Assembly (NCBI GenBank): GCA_945883495.1
Contig: CAMCXS010000065.1
Coordinates: 1 to 32,561, forward strand
DNA from: Akkermansia muciniphila
Lineage (GTDB): Bacteria; Verrucomicrobiota; Verrucomicrobiia; Verrucomicrobiales; DEV007
Direction: 5' to 3'
Length of the DNA stretch: 32,561 bases
Both the position numbers and the translations under genes were made by a program. Below are positions 7,655 to 15,808 of this stretch, piece after piece. The notes below the pieces were generated by a model. It worked only from the letters and a program-made list of their open reading frames with translations, did no database searches and had not been told where the DNA came from. How positions within the stretch are numbered: the stretch's first letter is position 1; every line of letters starts with the position of its first letter.

Positions 7655-10600
7655 ATGAGCACTGTCATGATCCCCCGTTTCCTCGTCGCCGTCCTTCTAG
7701 CCGTCACTGGCTCCCTCTGCGCCGCCGATTCCCGCCCGTTGCGCGTCCTGTTCTTGGGCCACGACAAAGAGCACCACAACTCCACCGCCTATGTCCCGAT
7801 CCTCATGAATGCCATGGGCCGGGAGGCGATTTACTTCGATTACTACACGACCCCCGATTGCCTCACCCCCGAGACGCTGGCGCATTATGACGCGCTGCTG
7901 CTCTACGCAAACCATGGTCAGATCAAGCCGGAGCAGTTTGACGCCCTGAACGCCTTCATTGAGGGCGGCAAAGGCTTTCTCCCGATCCACTGCGCCTCGG
8001 CCTGCTTCGGCAACGACCCGCGCTTTATCGCCATGGTCGGCGGCCGTTTCAAATCGCACAAAACCGGCGTTTTCAAGGCGACGATCGTGGATCGCGAGCA
8101 CCCAATCCTCAAGGGCGTCGACGAATACGAAACCTGGGACGAGACCTACGTCCACGACCAGCTCAATCCCCAAGCTCGGCACCTTTTGATGGAACGAGTC
8201 GAGGGAGAACACCGGGAGCCTTGGGCCTGGACCCGCACCCAGGGCAAGGGACGGATTTTCTACACCGCCAGCGGCCACGACGAACGCACTTGGCAGAATC
8301 CGGAATTCCAAAAGCTCCTGCGCAACGCCATCGTTTGGGCGGTGGGCGATTCCACACGGGCGGAGTGGGAGAAATTCCTCGCGAGCCGCGAGCCCGAGAA
8401 GCGCGAACCGCATCCGCAGGTCGCGAACTACGAGAAGCGTCCTCAGCCGCTCACCTTGCAACAACCGTTCACCCCGAAAGGCGCGATGGAGCGGACCCAG
8501 GTTCCGGCGGATTGCCGGTTGGAGCTCTTCGCCGCGGAACCGGAGATCGGCAAACCGATCGCTCTGGCCTGGGATGACCGGGGCCGGTGCTGGGTGGCGG
8601 AGACCAGCGATTACCCGCACGGGGTCAAGGAGGACGGCGTCGGCACGGACCTGATTCGCATTTGCGAAGACACCGATGGCGATGGGCGGGCGGACAAGTT
8701 CACCGTGTTCGCGGACGGCTTGAATATTCCCACGGGCTTGGTCTTCGCGAACGGGGGGCTCATCGTGAGTCAGCCGCCGCGCTTCCTCTTCTTAAAAGAC
8801 ACCAACGGCGACGACAAGGCCGACGTCCGCCAAGAGATCATGACCGGTTGGGGGATTGGCGACACCCACGCCCAAGCGAGCAACCTGCACCAGGGGTACG
8901 ACAACTGGCTCTACGGATCGGTCGGTTACTCCGGTTTCAAGGGCACGGTGGGCGGCCGCGCGTTGGATTTCAAGATGGGCACCTATCGCTTCCGGGCCGA
9001 TGGCTCCGCCCTTGAATTCCTCCATCAATTCACGAACAACACCTGGGCGCACAGCTACAACGACGCCGGGGATCAGTTCGGCGGCACGGCCAATGGCGCT
9101 CCGATCTTCTTCGGCGGCATCCCGGACTCTCTGAAAACGGACGGGATGCAGCTGATGACGGCCAAAAAAATCAATGTCGTCGATCCCGCGCACCCGATCA
9201 CCCCGAATTTCCGCCAGGTCGATGTCTTCGGCGGTTACACGGCAGCTGCGGGAAGTTCGTTTGTCTATTCCAAGGCGCTCCCGGCCCGGTTCCAAGGCAA
9301 AGCCCTGGTTTGCGAGCCGACCATGAAGCTGGTGTCGGTCATGGATGTCCGGCCGGACGGCGCCGGTTACAAGGCGTTCGATGGCATGAACCTCTTCGCC
9401 AGCACGGACGAGTGGACCTCGCCAGTCTATGCGGAAGTGGGGCCGGATGGCGCGGTGTGGATCGCTGATTTCTACAATTTCATCATCCAGCACAACCCGA
9501 CGCCGAGCGAAGAACGCGGCGGCTTCAAGGGAACGACCGGTGTGGGCGGCGCCCATGAAAACACGTTGCGGGATCATTCCCGGGGCCGGATCTACCGGGT
9601 CATCGCCAAAAACGCGAAGGCGGAACGCAAGTCCCTGGCCGGAGCAGACACGGCGCAACTCGTCTCCGCATTGAACGATGACGTCCAATATTGGCGTCTC
9701 CTGGCGCAGCACAAACTCGTCGAAGGCCGGACGGATGCGACGCCGGCGCTGGCCGCCATGGTCGCCGCCAACGACGGCAAGGTGGGCGCGATTCACGCAC
9801 TTTGGGCGTTGCAAGGACTCGGCACTTTGGATTCAGCTACCCATCGCACCGCGCTCCTGGCTAAGGATGCCCGGTTGCGCCGGAACGCCGTGCGAGCCTT
9901 GGGGACAGATCCCGCGTCGCAAACGCTGTTCTTCGGTGCGGGCGTGGTTTCCGATCCGGATCCGGCGACGCGCTTGGCGGCCCTGTTGAAGCTGGCGAGC
10001 TTCCCCACGACGCCGGAAATTCAAACTCTGGTCAAACAGCTCGGCGCGGACAAAAACATTCAGGAAGACGAATGGCTCAAGGAAGCAGGCCGCCTGCTCT
10101 CGAAGCGTCACAAGGTCGATCTCTACAAGGACGGCCCGAATCTCCTGGTGAACGGCGACTTGGAAAAAGTGGGGCCAGATGGCTTTCCGGAAGGGTGGAA
10201 ACGCCGCGACTACGGCGGCCCGAACCGCAAAGAAGGCAACGCCGGAGCCGAATGGAAACTGCTCGAAGACCCGAAAGCGGCACACTCCGGAAACCGCACC
10301 CTGCGCTGCATCACCCGGGCGGACGCCGATACCAGCTTCTTTCAAACCGTGCCGGTCAAACCCGGAGCGACCTATCGCTTGAGCGGTTGGATCAAAGTCC
10401 ACTCGCTGCGCGGCAAAGCCAGCTTCAACGACCACATCGGCCGGGCCGAAACCGAAAAAGTCACGGCCCGCGACACGAGCTGGGTGCAAGTGGAAGCGCT
10501 TTTCACCAACAAGGATCGTAAGGAGGCGAGCATTAACATCCTCCACGTCGCCAAGGGAGACGCCTTTTTTGATGACGTGAGCCTCTGCGAAGTGTTGCCG

Positions 10601-10912
10601 GTCGAAGATCCGGAGAGCAAGGTCTTGGCGGGCGATCCCAAGCGGGGCGAAGAAATCTTTTGGAAGCACCCGGTGGCGGCCTGCATGAATTGCCACATGC
10701 TCGGAGGCAAGGGCAGCCCGGTCGGCCCGGCCTTGGATGGCATCGCGGCCCGCAAGAACGAAACCTACATCAGCCAAAGCTTGCTGGAGCCGAATGCCAT
10801 CTTGGCGGAAGGCTACGTCGCCACGCCGATCAGCCCGATGCCGCCCATGGGGCTCATTTTGAAGCCGCAGGAAATCGCCGACATACAGGCATTCGTCCTG
10901 ACGCTGAAGTGA
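7655..10912 (+). CDS. ThuA / PVC-type dehydrogenase propeller / CBM-like / cytochrome c fusion
   Basis: This is a 1085-residue exported protein. The signal peptide covers residues 1-24 (ending SLCA). Residues about 26-235 are a ThuA-like (trehalose-utilisation, glutamine-amidotransferase-like) domain with VLFLGHDKEHHN, GFLPIHCAS and IFYTASGHDERTW. Residues about 280-650 are a soluble-dehydrogenase propeller (PVC/glucose-sorbosone type) starting PADCRLELFAAEPEIGKP. A HEAT-like helical stretch (655-815) follows. Next is a beta-sandwich resembling CBM4/9 domains (about 829-985, NLLVNGDLEKVGPDGFPEGW), then a cytochrome c domain with C1010-MN-C1013-H1014 and a likely distal Met in PMPPMG. The build suggests sugar or polyol oxidation, with electrons passed to the attached heme. 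The true start is ATG 7655 (or 7667); the frame is open upstream to 7271 but that part is non-homologous. A TPR gene follows on the same strand. Confidence 0.92.
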   Translation: MSTVMIPRFLVAVLLAVTGSLCAADSRPLRVLFLGHDKEHHNSTAYVPILMNAMGREAIYFDYYTTPDCLTPETLAHYDALLLYANHGQIKPEQFDALNAFIEGGKGFLPIHCASACFGNDPRFIAMVGGRFKSHKTGVFKATIVDREHPILKGVDEYETWDETYVHDQLNPQARHLLMERVEGEHREPWAWTRTQGKGRIFYTASGHDERTWQNPEFQKLLRNAIVWAVGDSTRAEWEKFLASREPEKREPHPQVANYEKRPQPLTLQQPFTPKGAMERTQVPADCRLELFAAEPEIGKPIALAWDDRGRCWVAETSDYPHGVKEDGVGTDLIRICEDTDGDGRADKFTVFADGLNIPTGLVFANGGLIVSQPPRFLFLKDTNGDDKADVRQEIMTGWGIGDTHAQASNLHQGYDNWLYGSVGYSGFKGTVGGRALDFKMGTYRFRADGSALEFLHQFTNNTWAHSYNDAGDQFGGTANGAPIFFGGIPDSLKTDGMQLMTAKKINVVDPAHPITPNFRQVDVFGGYTAAAGSSFVYSKALPARFQGKALVCEPTMKLVSVMDVRPDGAGYKAFDGMNLFASTDEWTSPVYAEVGPDGAVWIADFYNFIIQHNPTPSEERGGFKGTTGVGGAHENTLRDHSRGRIYRVIAKNAKAERKSLAGADTAQLVSALNDDVQYWRLLAQHKLVEGRTDATPALAAMVAANDGKVGAIHALWALQGLGTLDSATHRTALLAKDARLRRNAVRALGTDPASQTLFFGAGVVSDPDPATRLAALLKLASFPTTPEIQTLVKQLGADKNIQEDEWLKEAGRLLSKRHKVDLYKDGPNLLVNGDLEKVGPDGFPEGWKRRDYGGPNRKEGNAGAEWKLLEDPKAAHSGNRTLRCITRADADTSFFQTVPVKPGATYRLSGWIKVHSLRGKASFNDHIGRAETEKVTARDTSWVQVEALFTNKDRKEASINILHVAKGDAFFDDVSLCEVLPVEDPESKVLAGDPKRGEEIFWKHPVAACMNCHMLGGKGSPVGPALDGIAARKNETYISQSLLEPNAILAEGYVATPISPMPPMGLILKPQEIADIQAFVLTLK

Positions 10913-10968
10913 CGTGGGGGCGCGTCGCGTTCACCGCCACTTGTTTCCCTGGAGGATGCGGGTATTTT

Positions 10969-10997
10969 GGGCGCCTGCGTGCTCATCGCAGGCGTCC
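10969..10997 (+). other. Strong hairpin just before the TPR gene
   Basis: An 11-bp stem with one G-U pair (GGGCGCCTGCG with CGCAGGCGTCC) and a 7-nt loop ends 6 bp before the ATG at 11004. No T-run follows, so it is not a standard terminator. It could slow transcription, process the message between the two genes, or mask the start; only the stem itself is seen. It falls inside the coding frame if translation instead starts at 10956. Confidence 0.4.
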
Positions 10998-11003
10998 GCC
11001 CTC

Positions 11004-13502
11004 ATGTCGTCTCTTCGTCCGATCCTCGTGCTGCTTGCGCTGGCTTGGTCCGCTCCGGTCCATGGCCAACAGGCTCCGGCGGTGACGCAACAAGCGTTCT
11101 TCCAGCAGGCGTTGGAAGCACTACGCGACGAAATTCCTCAGGCGGCCGCCATCAAATTGGCCCGGGCCTACCCCACGGCGGCCCAAGCCTTCGGCCCAGG
11201 AGGCCAACGATTGATCGGCGAACGGCTCATTGAATCCCTGGTCCGCGCAGGCCAACCCGCCGAAGCGCTCGCCCGTTGCGAAGATCCCGCTTTGGCGGAC
11301 CTTCCCACGATTCGGTACTGGAGAGGTGTGGCCCTGGCCGAGGCCGGCCGGGCGTCGGAAGCGGTCGCCACCCTGCGCGCCGCAGCCTCCGATACAAAGA
11401 ACCCGCACGCAACCTTTGCCGCCCTCAGCTGCGCGAACATTCTGGTCCACGAACGTCAGGCGGCGGACGCCCTTCTCGTGCTGGCTTCCCTGCCCACCGG
11501 AGCGCCAAAACCCCTGATGCAGACGGCGTTGCTCCGTCGCGCGGAAATTCACTTGGCCTTGAATCAACCGGCGGAAGCGGCGCGCCTGACCCAGGAACTC
11601 GATCCGAAGCTCCTCCCCGCCGCTTTGGTCCTAAAGCATAAGTTTGTCGTGGCCAAGGTCGATTTGGCGCAAGGCAAACCCGGGATCGCCGTTGCGGCAC
11701 TTCCCTCGTTAATCGAGGCGACCCGGGAGGGCGACCAGCGCTTGCACGACGCCTCGCGAATTCTCTTGGCGCACTGCCTCGGCAAGATGAATCGGCGGGA
11801 GGATGCAGTCACGTCGCTGATCGACTTCATCGGCCAAAAACCGGAGAGCCCGCTCCTGGGCGAGGCATTTTTCCAATTGGAAAGACTCGGTTTTTTCACG
11901 GAGGCAACGCCTGTTTTGGAGATTTGGGAACAATCGACTACGCCGGCCCTAGCATCCCATGCCCTGCTCTACCGGGCCTCGTCCACGCCCGGTCCTGACG
12001 CCGTGAAGGGACTCCGGAAGTTTCTGGAGCGATATCCAAATCACGCCTTGGTGCCGCTAGCTACGTTGACCCTAGCTCAGCGTTTGCACCGGGACGCTCC
12101 CCAAGAAACCGTCCGCCTTCTGGAAACGTTGCGCAACAAGCCGCTGCGTCCCGAAGAACGGCGCTATGCCGCCGACCTCGCCGGGAGAGCGCGTTTCATG
12201 CAGGGTGATTACACGCTCTCCTCCACCTCGTTCCTCGCCGCTGGAGGCGATTCCCCCACTATCGCGGACCTCTACAACGCCACCGTGGCGGCCTTCCACA
12301 CCCGGGACATGGTGCTCTACGATGAACATCTCGCGGACATCCGCCTGCTGCCCGAGGGCAAAGAGCTCTCCGCCGGCCTCGAATTGGAACGCGCCCTCTT
12401 TCTCGCCGCGGGCAAGCATCCGGAAGCCCTGACCGCGCTCAAGGATTTCGCCCGGGATCACCCCGATCATCCGCGGATGTTGGAAGCCAGTTTGGCCATC
12501 GCGGAGTTTCACCTCCTGGAGTTTCCTCCACGCGTCGTCGCGGCACGCCGCCAGCTCGAATCTCTCCGTTCCACCCAATTGAGCCCCGCGCTTCAAGAAC
12601 AGGTGGATTACGTCGGTTTTTGGATCGAAATCGCATCGGAAAATGCGAGCGCGGCGGCCCAGGCCGGAGAGCGCTTCCTCGCTTCGTGGCCAGCCTCCTC
12701 GCGCCGGGCGGAGGTCCTGATGAAGGTCGGCGAGCTCTATTTCAACGCGGATGATTTCCCCAGCGCTCGTTCCAAGTTTGAAACCCTCTACAAGGAGGAT
12801 CCCTCGGGGCCACAGGCGGAAACGGCTCTCTTCTTTGCCGCCAAAGCCGCCATGTCCGCGCAGGATTCCAAGCAGGCCATCGCACTCTGGGCGGAGGTGA
12901 TCGACCGCAAAGGCCCGCTCGCCATGGAATCGCGGCGCCAGCAAGCGCTCTCCCTCATGCGCGAGGGTAATCCCGACAACGCCATCCGCGTGCTCGATGC
13001 CATTCTGCGCTCCACGGAATCGATCCCGGCGGATCTCCGGCTCGCCGCGCTACTCAACCGAGGCCAGGCGTTCCTGGAAAAATCACAGCAACAACCGGCA
13101 TCGCAGGAATCGCTAATCGCGGCCGTGGCGGCGTTTGATGAAATTATCGACGCCGCCGGCCCGGACCGGATGTGGCGCAACCAAGCGATGGTCTTCAAGG
13201 GCAAGTGCCTGGAACTGCTCAATGACGACAACCAAGCGCTCGAGGTTTACTACGACGTCATCACCCGCTCGCCGACCGAGGGCCTGCGCGCCGATCAAGT
13301 GCCGGAATATTCCTGGTATTACCGGGCCGGATTCGCCGCGATTGCCTTGCTGCAAGAGCAGAAGAACTGGCGCGGTGCCGCCAACCTAGCCGACCGTCTC
13401 GGACAAACCGAAGGTTCTCGCGGAGTGGAAGCCGCGGAACTGGCCAAGCGCATCCGGCTCCAACATTTTCTTTGGGGCGATGCCACGGATGCCCGCCCAT
13501 GA
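11004..13502 (+). CDS. Secreted TPR-repeat protein
   Basis: The 832-residue protein starts with a signal peptide (about 1-21, ending APVHG). The rest is Ala/Leu-rich helical repeats of tetratricopeptide character, with many blocks such as LVRAGQPAEALARCEDP, GRASEAVATLRAAA and YFNADDFPSARSKFETLYKEDPSGPQAETALFFAAK. It has no visible catalytic motif. TPR arrays of this length usually act as periplasmic or outer-membrane scaffolds, comparable to proteins with YbgF or BamD-type repeats, and this is probably such a scaffold. It follows the ThuA/cytochrome fusion by 91 nt and could be co-transcribed with it. The frame is open upstream; ATG 10956 sits directly after GGAGG (too close to serve) and ATG 11004 gives a clean signal peptide, so the latter was chosen. 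Confidence 0.85.
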   Translation: MSSLRPILVLLALAWSAPVHGQQAPAVTQQAFFQQALEALRDEIPQAAAIKLARAYPTAAQAFGPGGQRLIGERLIESLVRAGQPAEALARCEDPALADLPTIRYWRGVALAEAGRASEAVATLRAAASDTKNPHATFAALSCANILVHERQAADALLVLASLPTGAPKPLMQTALLRRAEIHLALNQPAEAARLTQELDPKLLPAALVLKHKFVVAKVDLAQGKPGIAVAALPSLIEATREGDQRLHDASRILLAHCLGKMNRREDAVTSLIDFIGQKPESPLLGEAFFQLERLGFFTEATPVLEIWEQSTTPALASHALLYRASSTPGPDAVKGLRKFLERYPNHALVPLATLTLAQRLHRDAPQETVRLLETLRNKPLRPEERRYAADLAGRARFMQGDYTLSSTSFLAAGGDSPTIADLYNATVAAFHTRDMVLYDEHLADIRLLPEGKELSAGLELERALFLAAGKHPEALTALKDFARDHPDHPRMLEASLAIAEFHLLEFPPRVVAARRQLESLRSTQLSPALQEQVDYVGFWIEIASENASAAAQAGERFLASWPASSRRAEVLMKVGELYFNADDFPSARSKFETLYKEDPSGPQAETALFFAAKAAMSAQDSKQAIALWAEVIDRKGPLAMESRRQQALSLMREGNPDNAIRVLDAILRSTESIPADLRLAALLNRGQAFLEKSQQQPASQESLIAAVAAFDEIIDAAGPDRMWRNQAMVFKGKCLELLNDDNQALEVYYDVITRSPTEGLRADQVPEYSWYYRAGFAAIALLQEQKNWRGAANLADRLGQTEGSRGVEAAELAKRIRLQHFLWGDATDARP

Positions 13503-13607
13503 ATTCCGAATCCCGGAGCGCCTTTCTCTCGTAAGAGTTGATCACTCCAGCCACAAATGCGCTGGACATCGCCCCGGACCTCTCCCAAACGTTCAGCGCC
13601 CTATTTC

Positions 13608-14684
13608 ATGTCCCACGCCAAATTGTTTATCCCCGGCCCCGTGGAGATTTCTCAGGAAACCTACGAGGCGATGTGCACACCGATGATCGGGCATCGCGGG
13701 TCCGAGTTTCAGCAACTCTATGCCGCGATCCAGCCCAGGCTTCAAACCCTCTTCGGAACCACCGGACCGGTTTACCTGAGCACTTCCTCCGCTTGGGGGA
13801 TCATGGAAGGCGCCCTGCGCAATACCGTGATCAAGAAAGTCCTCAACTGCTGTGGCGGAGCCTTTTCCGATAAGTGGTACGACGTCGCCAAGCGTTGCGG
13901 CAAGCAGGCCGAGGCTTTGCAGGTCGAATGGGGCCAGCCCATCCTCCCCGAACAAGTCGATGCCCGTTTGGCCACGGGACAGTTCGACACCGTCACGCTG
14001 ATCCACAACGAGACCTCCACCGGAGTGATGAACCCGCTCGCGGAAATCGCCGCCGTGGTCCGCAAGTATCCGGACGTGATCTTGATCGTCGATACCGTGT
14101 CTTCGTTTTCCGTGGTCCCGACGCCGTTTGATGAACTGGGCGTCGATGTTCTGCTCACGGGCAGCCAGAAGGCCTTGGCGCTGCCGCCGGGGCTGGCGAT
14201 CTTTGCGGTCTCGCCCCGCGCCATGGAACGCGCCTCCCAGCTTTCGGACCGAGGATACTACTTCGACTTTCACGAGTTCCACGAGAACCACACCAAGAAC
14301 ATGACGCCCTCCACCCCGTGCATCCACACGATCTACGGTCTGCGTCAGAAGGTGGAGGAAATCTTCGCGGAAGGCGTCGCTCAACGCTACGAGCGGCACG
14401 CCAAGCTCAACGCGATCGTCCATGATTGGGTCGCCTCTGAAGGGTTCCACCACTTCGCTCCCGAGGGTTACCGCTCCAAGTCTCTGACCTGCATCGCCAA
14501 CAACAAGGGAATCGACGTGGACAAGCTTCAAAAACTCATGAAGCAAAACCACGCGATCGCGATCGATGGCGGCTACGGCAAGATCAAGGGCAAGACATTC
14601 CGCCTATCCAACATGGGGAACGAGACGGAAGAGAGCATCACGATCCTCTTGAACGCCCTGGATGAAAGCTTGTCCCACCTCTGA
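13608..14684 (+). CDS. Class V PLP aminotransferase (alanine/serine-glyoxylate type)
   Basis: The 358-residue protein has the class V aminotransferase pattern. It begins KLFIPGPVEISQETYEAM and MIGHRGSEF, the substrate-binding start of serine/alanine-glyoxylate aminotransferases. VYLSTSSAWGIMEGALRN contacts the cofactor phosphate, HNETSTGVMNPL and DTVSSFSVVP include the aspartate that holds the pyridine nitrogen, and LLTGSQKALALPPGLA supplies the Schiff-base lysine K188. FRLSNMGN is near the C-terminus. It should transfer amino groups between alanine or serine and glyoxylate, or serve as a phosphoserine aminotransferase-like enzyme in serine metabolism; the substrate is not settled by sequence alone. 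ATG 13608 was preferred to the earlier in-frame 13557 because family similarity begins there. The next gene starts 4 nt after its stop, so the two are probably one operon. Confidence 0.88.
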   Translation: MSHAKLFIPGPVEISQETYEAMCTPMIGHRGSEFQQLYAAIQPRLQTLFGTTGPVYLSTSSAWGIMEGALRNTVIKKVLNCCGGAFSDKWYDVAKRCGKQAEALQVEWGQPILPEQVDARLATGQFDTVTLIHNETSTGVMNPLAEIAAVVRKYPDVILIVDTVSSFSVVPTPFDELGVDVLLTGSQKALALPPGLAIFAVSPRAMERASQLSDRGYYFDFHEFHENHTKNMTPSTPCIHTIYGLRQKVEEIFAEGVAQRYERHAKLNAIVHDWVASEGFHHFAPEGYRSKSLTCIANNKGIDVDKLQKLMKQNHAIAIDGGYGKIKGKTFRLSNMGNETEESITILLNALDESLSHL

Positions 14685-14688
14685 TGCC

Positions 14689-15207
14689 ATGAGTGCATCT
14701 TGGGAAACCGCTCTGCTGACGGTGTTTGATCGCTGGCTGGCACGCTATCGCGCTGGGGAAACCAACTGGGAAGCGTTCGCCAACGCCGATGATGAGGCGT
14801 TTCTGCGTTCCATCGGCTACAAGCCCCGCGAACTGTTCGACTATGTCGAGGACCACGCCAACTACGGGGAACCGGACGCTGGGACGATCATCAACATCGC
14901 CGGAGTCCGTCGCGAATACTTCCTCGAAGTTCAGGCAGGCAAGCCCTCCTCCCGCGTGATCAAGCCTTCCAATCTTCCAGCCAAAACCGACGCCATCGAA
15001 GGCATCCCCTGGCTCCCCCGCCTCATTGTGAAGGCCGAGGGCAAACTCCGCGGGGAGCTCGATCCAGACATCATGTATTGCTGTCCTGGCGATTGGGCGT
15101 TTTTTGACCTCCACGGCCTCGATGCGGTGGAATTCCTCCGCTTCGTCTGGGAGTGCGACGGCGATCGCGACCTGATCGTACAGCACGTTGTCGCCGCCGG
15201 GAACTGA
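14689..15207 (+). CDS. DUF5069-like protein
   Basis: This 172-residue protein looks cytosolic, with no signal peptide or membrane segment. The N-terminal half (1-80) is helical, with RSIGYKPRELFDYVEDHANYGEPD. The C-terminal half has GIPWLPRLIVKAEGKLRGELDPDIMYCCPGDWAFFDLHGLDAVEFLRFVWE, which resembles the DUF5069 pattern (LPRxxDKxRAxLxG, YxCPLD, FL, GID). The function of that family is unknown. It starts 4 nt after the aminotransferase stop, so translational coupling is likely and a shared metabolic role is possible. Its stop is 3 bp from the convergent SET gene. Family assignment is from memory of the consensus and should be treated as probable. Confidence 0.75.
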   Translation: MSASWETALLTVFDRWLARYRAGETNWEAFANADDEAFLRSIGYKPRELFDYVEDHANYGEPDAGTIINIAGVRREYFLEVQAGKPSSRVIKPSNLPAKTDAIEGIPWLPRLIVKAEGKLRGELDPDIMYCCPGDWAFFDLHGLDAVEFLRFVWECDGDRDLIVQHVVAAGN

Positions 15208-15210
15208 AAG

Positions 15211-15798
15211 TTAGGCGTCCACGAAAAGCATCGTGGTCACCGAGGCGAGCGGGCCCGTGCCGTTCGCGGCAGCTTGGAGTTCCCGCCAAACGGCAGGTTC
15301 CACCAGGCTATGAAGAGGCTGCGGCACCGTGGGAAAGTCGGTAACCGCGCGCCGAATCTTGTCGTCCCAAATTTGGTGACAACGCACTAGGTCGTCGGGT
15401 TGAACCACGTCGCGCCCGCCTACTTCTTCGCACGGCTGGAATGGCTCAATGATGTTGAAGCAACCGTAATCGTTGGTCAGCTCCTCGCCCGCGGCGATGT
15501 CGCGCACCGCAATTTCGACCCCGTAGGGCGTGAGCAGGCAGTTGGAATCAAAGCTGTGGTTCATGAACCGCGCGTGATCCCAGCAGAAGACGTAGTGCCC
15601 TTGCCGGTTACGGTAGCAATACTTGTCCAGGACATCGCGCAACAACTCCGGAAAGGTGGCTACCTCTTCCACGGGGAAGGTGCGATCCAGCCGGTCCTGC
15701 ACCCAGGTGATCGTGCCGCGCGGGATCGGACGCGTGGCGACCACACCATGGCCAACGATGTCATTGATAAAGCGAAGTGCCGTGTCGGGATGGATCAT
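15211..15798 (-). CDS. SET-domain protein lysine methyltransferase
   Basis: The 195-residue protein is essentially one SET domain. IVGHGVVATRPIPRGTITW (about 14-32) is the opening GxG strand, RFMNHSFDSNCLL (77-89) is the AdoMet-binding RFxNHS motif with N80-H81, and GVEIAVRDIAAGEELTNDYG (93-112) is the closing segment with the catalytic-type Tyr111. A Cys cluster, as in post-SET regions, is not clear. The enzyme would transfer methyl groups from AdoMet to a lysine of a protein or peptide. It starts 10 nt after the stop of the ATP-grasp gene, so it should be co-translated with it, and its substrate may be the product or partner of that ligase. A longer in-frame start lies within the upstream gene; ATG 15798 fits the domain edge. 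Confidence 0.87.
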   Translation of the reverse strand: MIHPDTALRFINDIVGHGVVATRPIPRGTITWVQDRLDRTFPVEEVATFPELLRDVLDKYCYRNRQGHYVFCWDHARFMNHSFDSNCLLTPYGVEIAVRDIAAGEELTNDYGCFNIIEPFQPCEEVGGRDVVQPDDLVRCHQIWDDKIRRAVTDFPTVPQPLHSLVEPAVWRELQAAANGTGPLASVTTMLFVDA

Positions 15799-15808
15799 GA
15801 CGGTCGGT

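Noticed and set aside
8792-9814. 340-codon minus-strand frame opposite the ThuA fusion
   Set aside because: It lies inside a strongly conserved multi-domain gene and shows no family motif.
12072-12944. 290-codon minus-strand frame opposite the TPR gene
   Set aside because: Antisense shadow of a GC-rich helical-repeat gene, without motif or start signal.
13593-14552. 319-codon minus-strand frame opposite the aminotransferase
   Set aside because: It mirrors a clearly conserved class V aminotransferase and has no domain of its own; long antisense frames are expected at this GC content.
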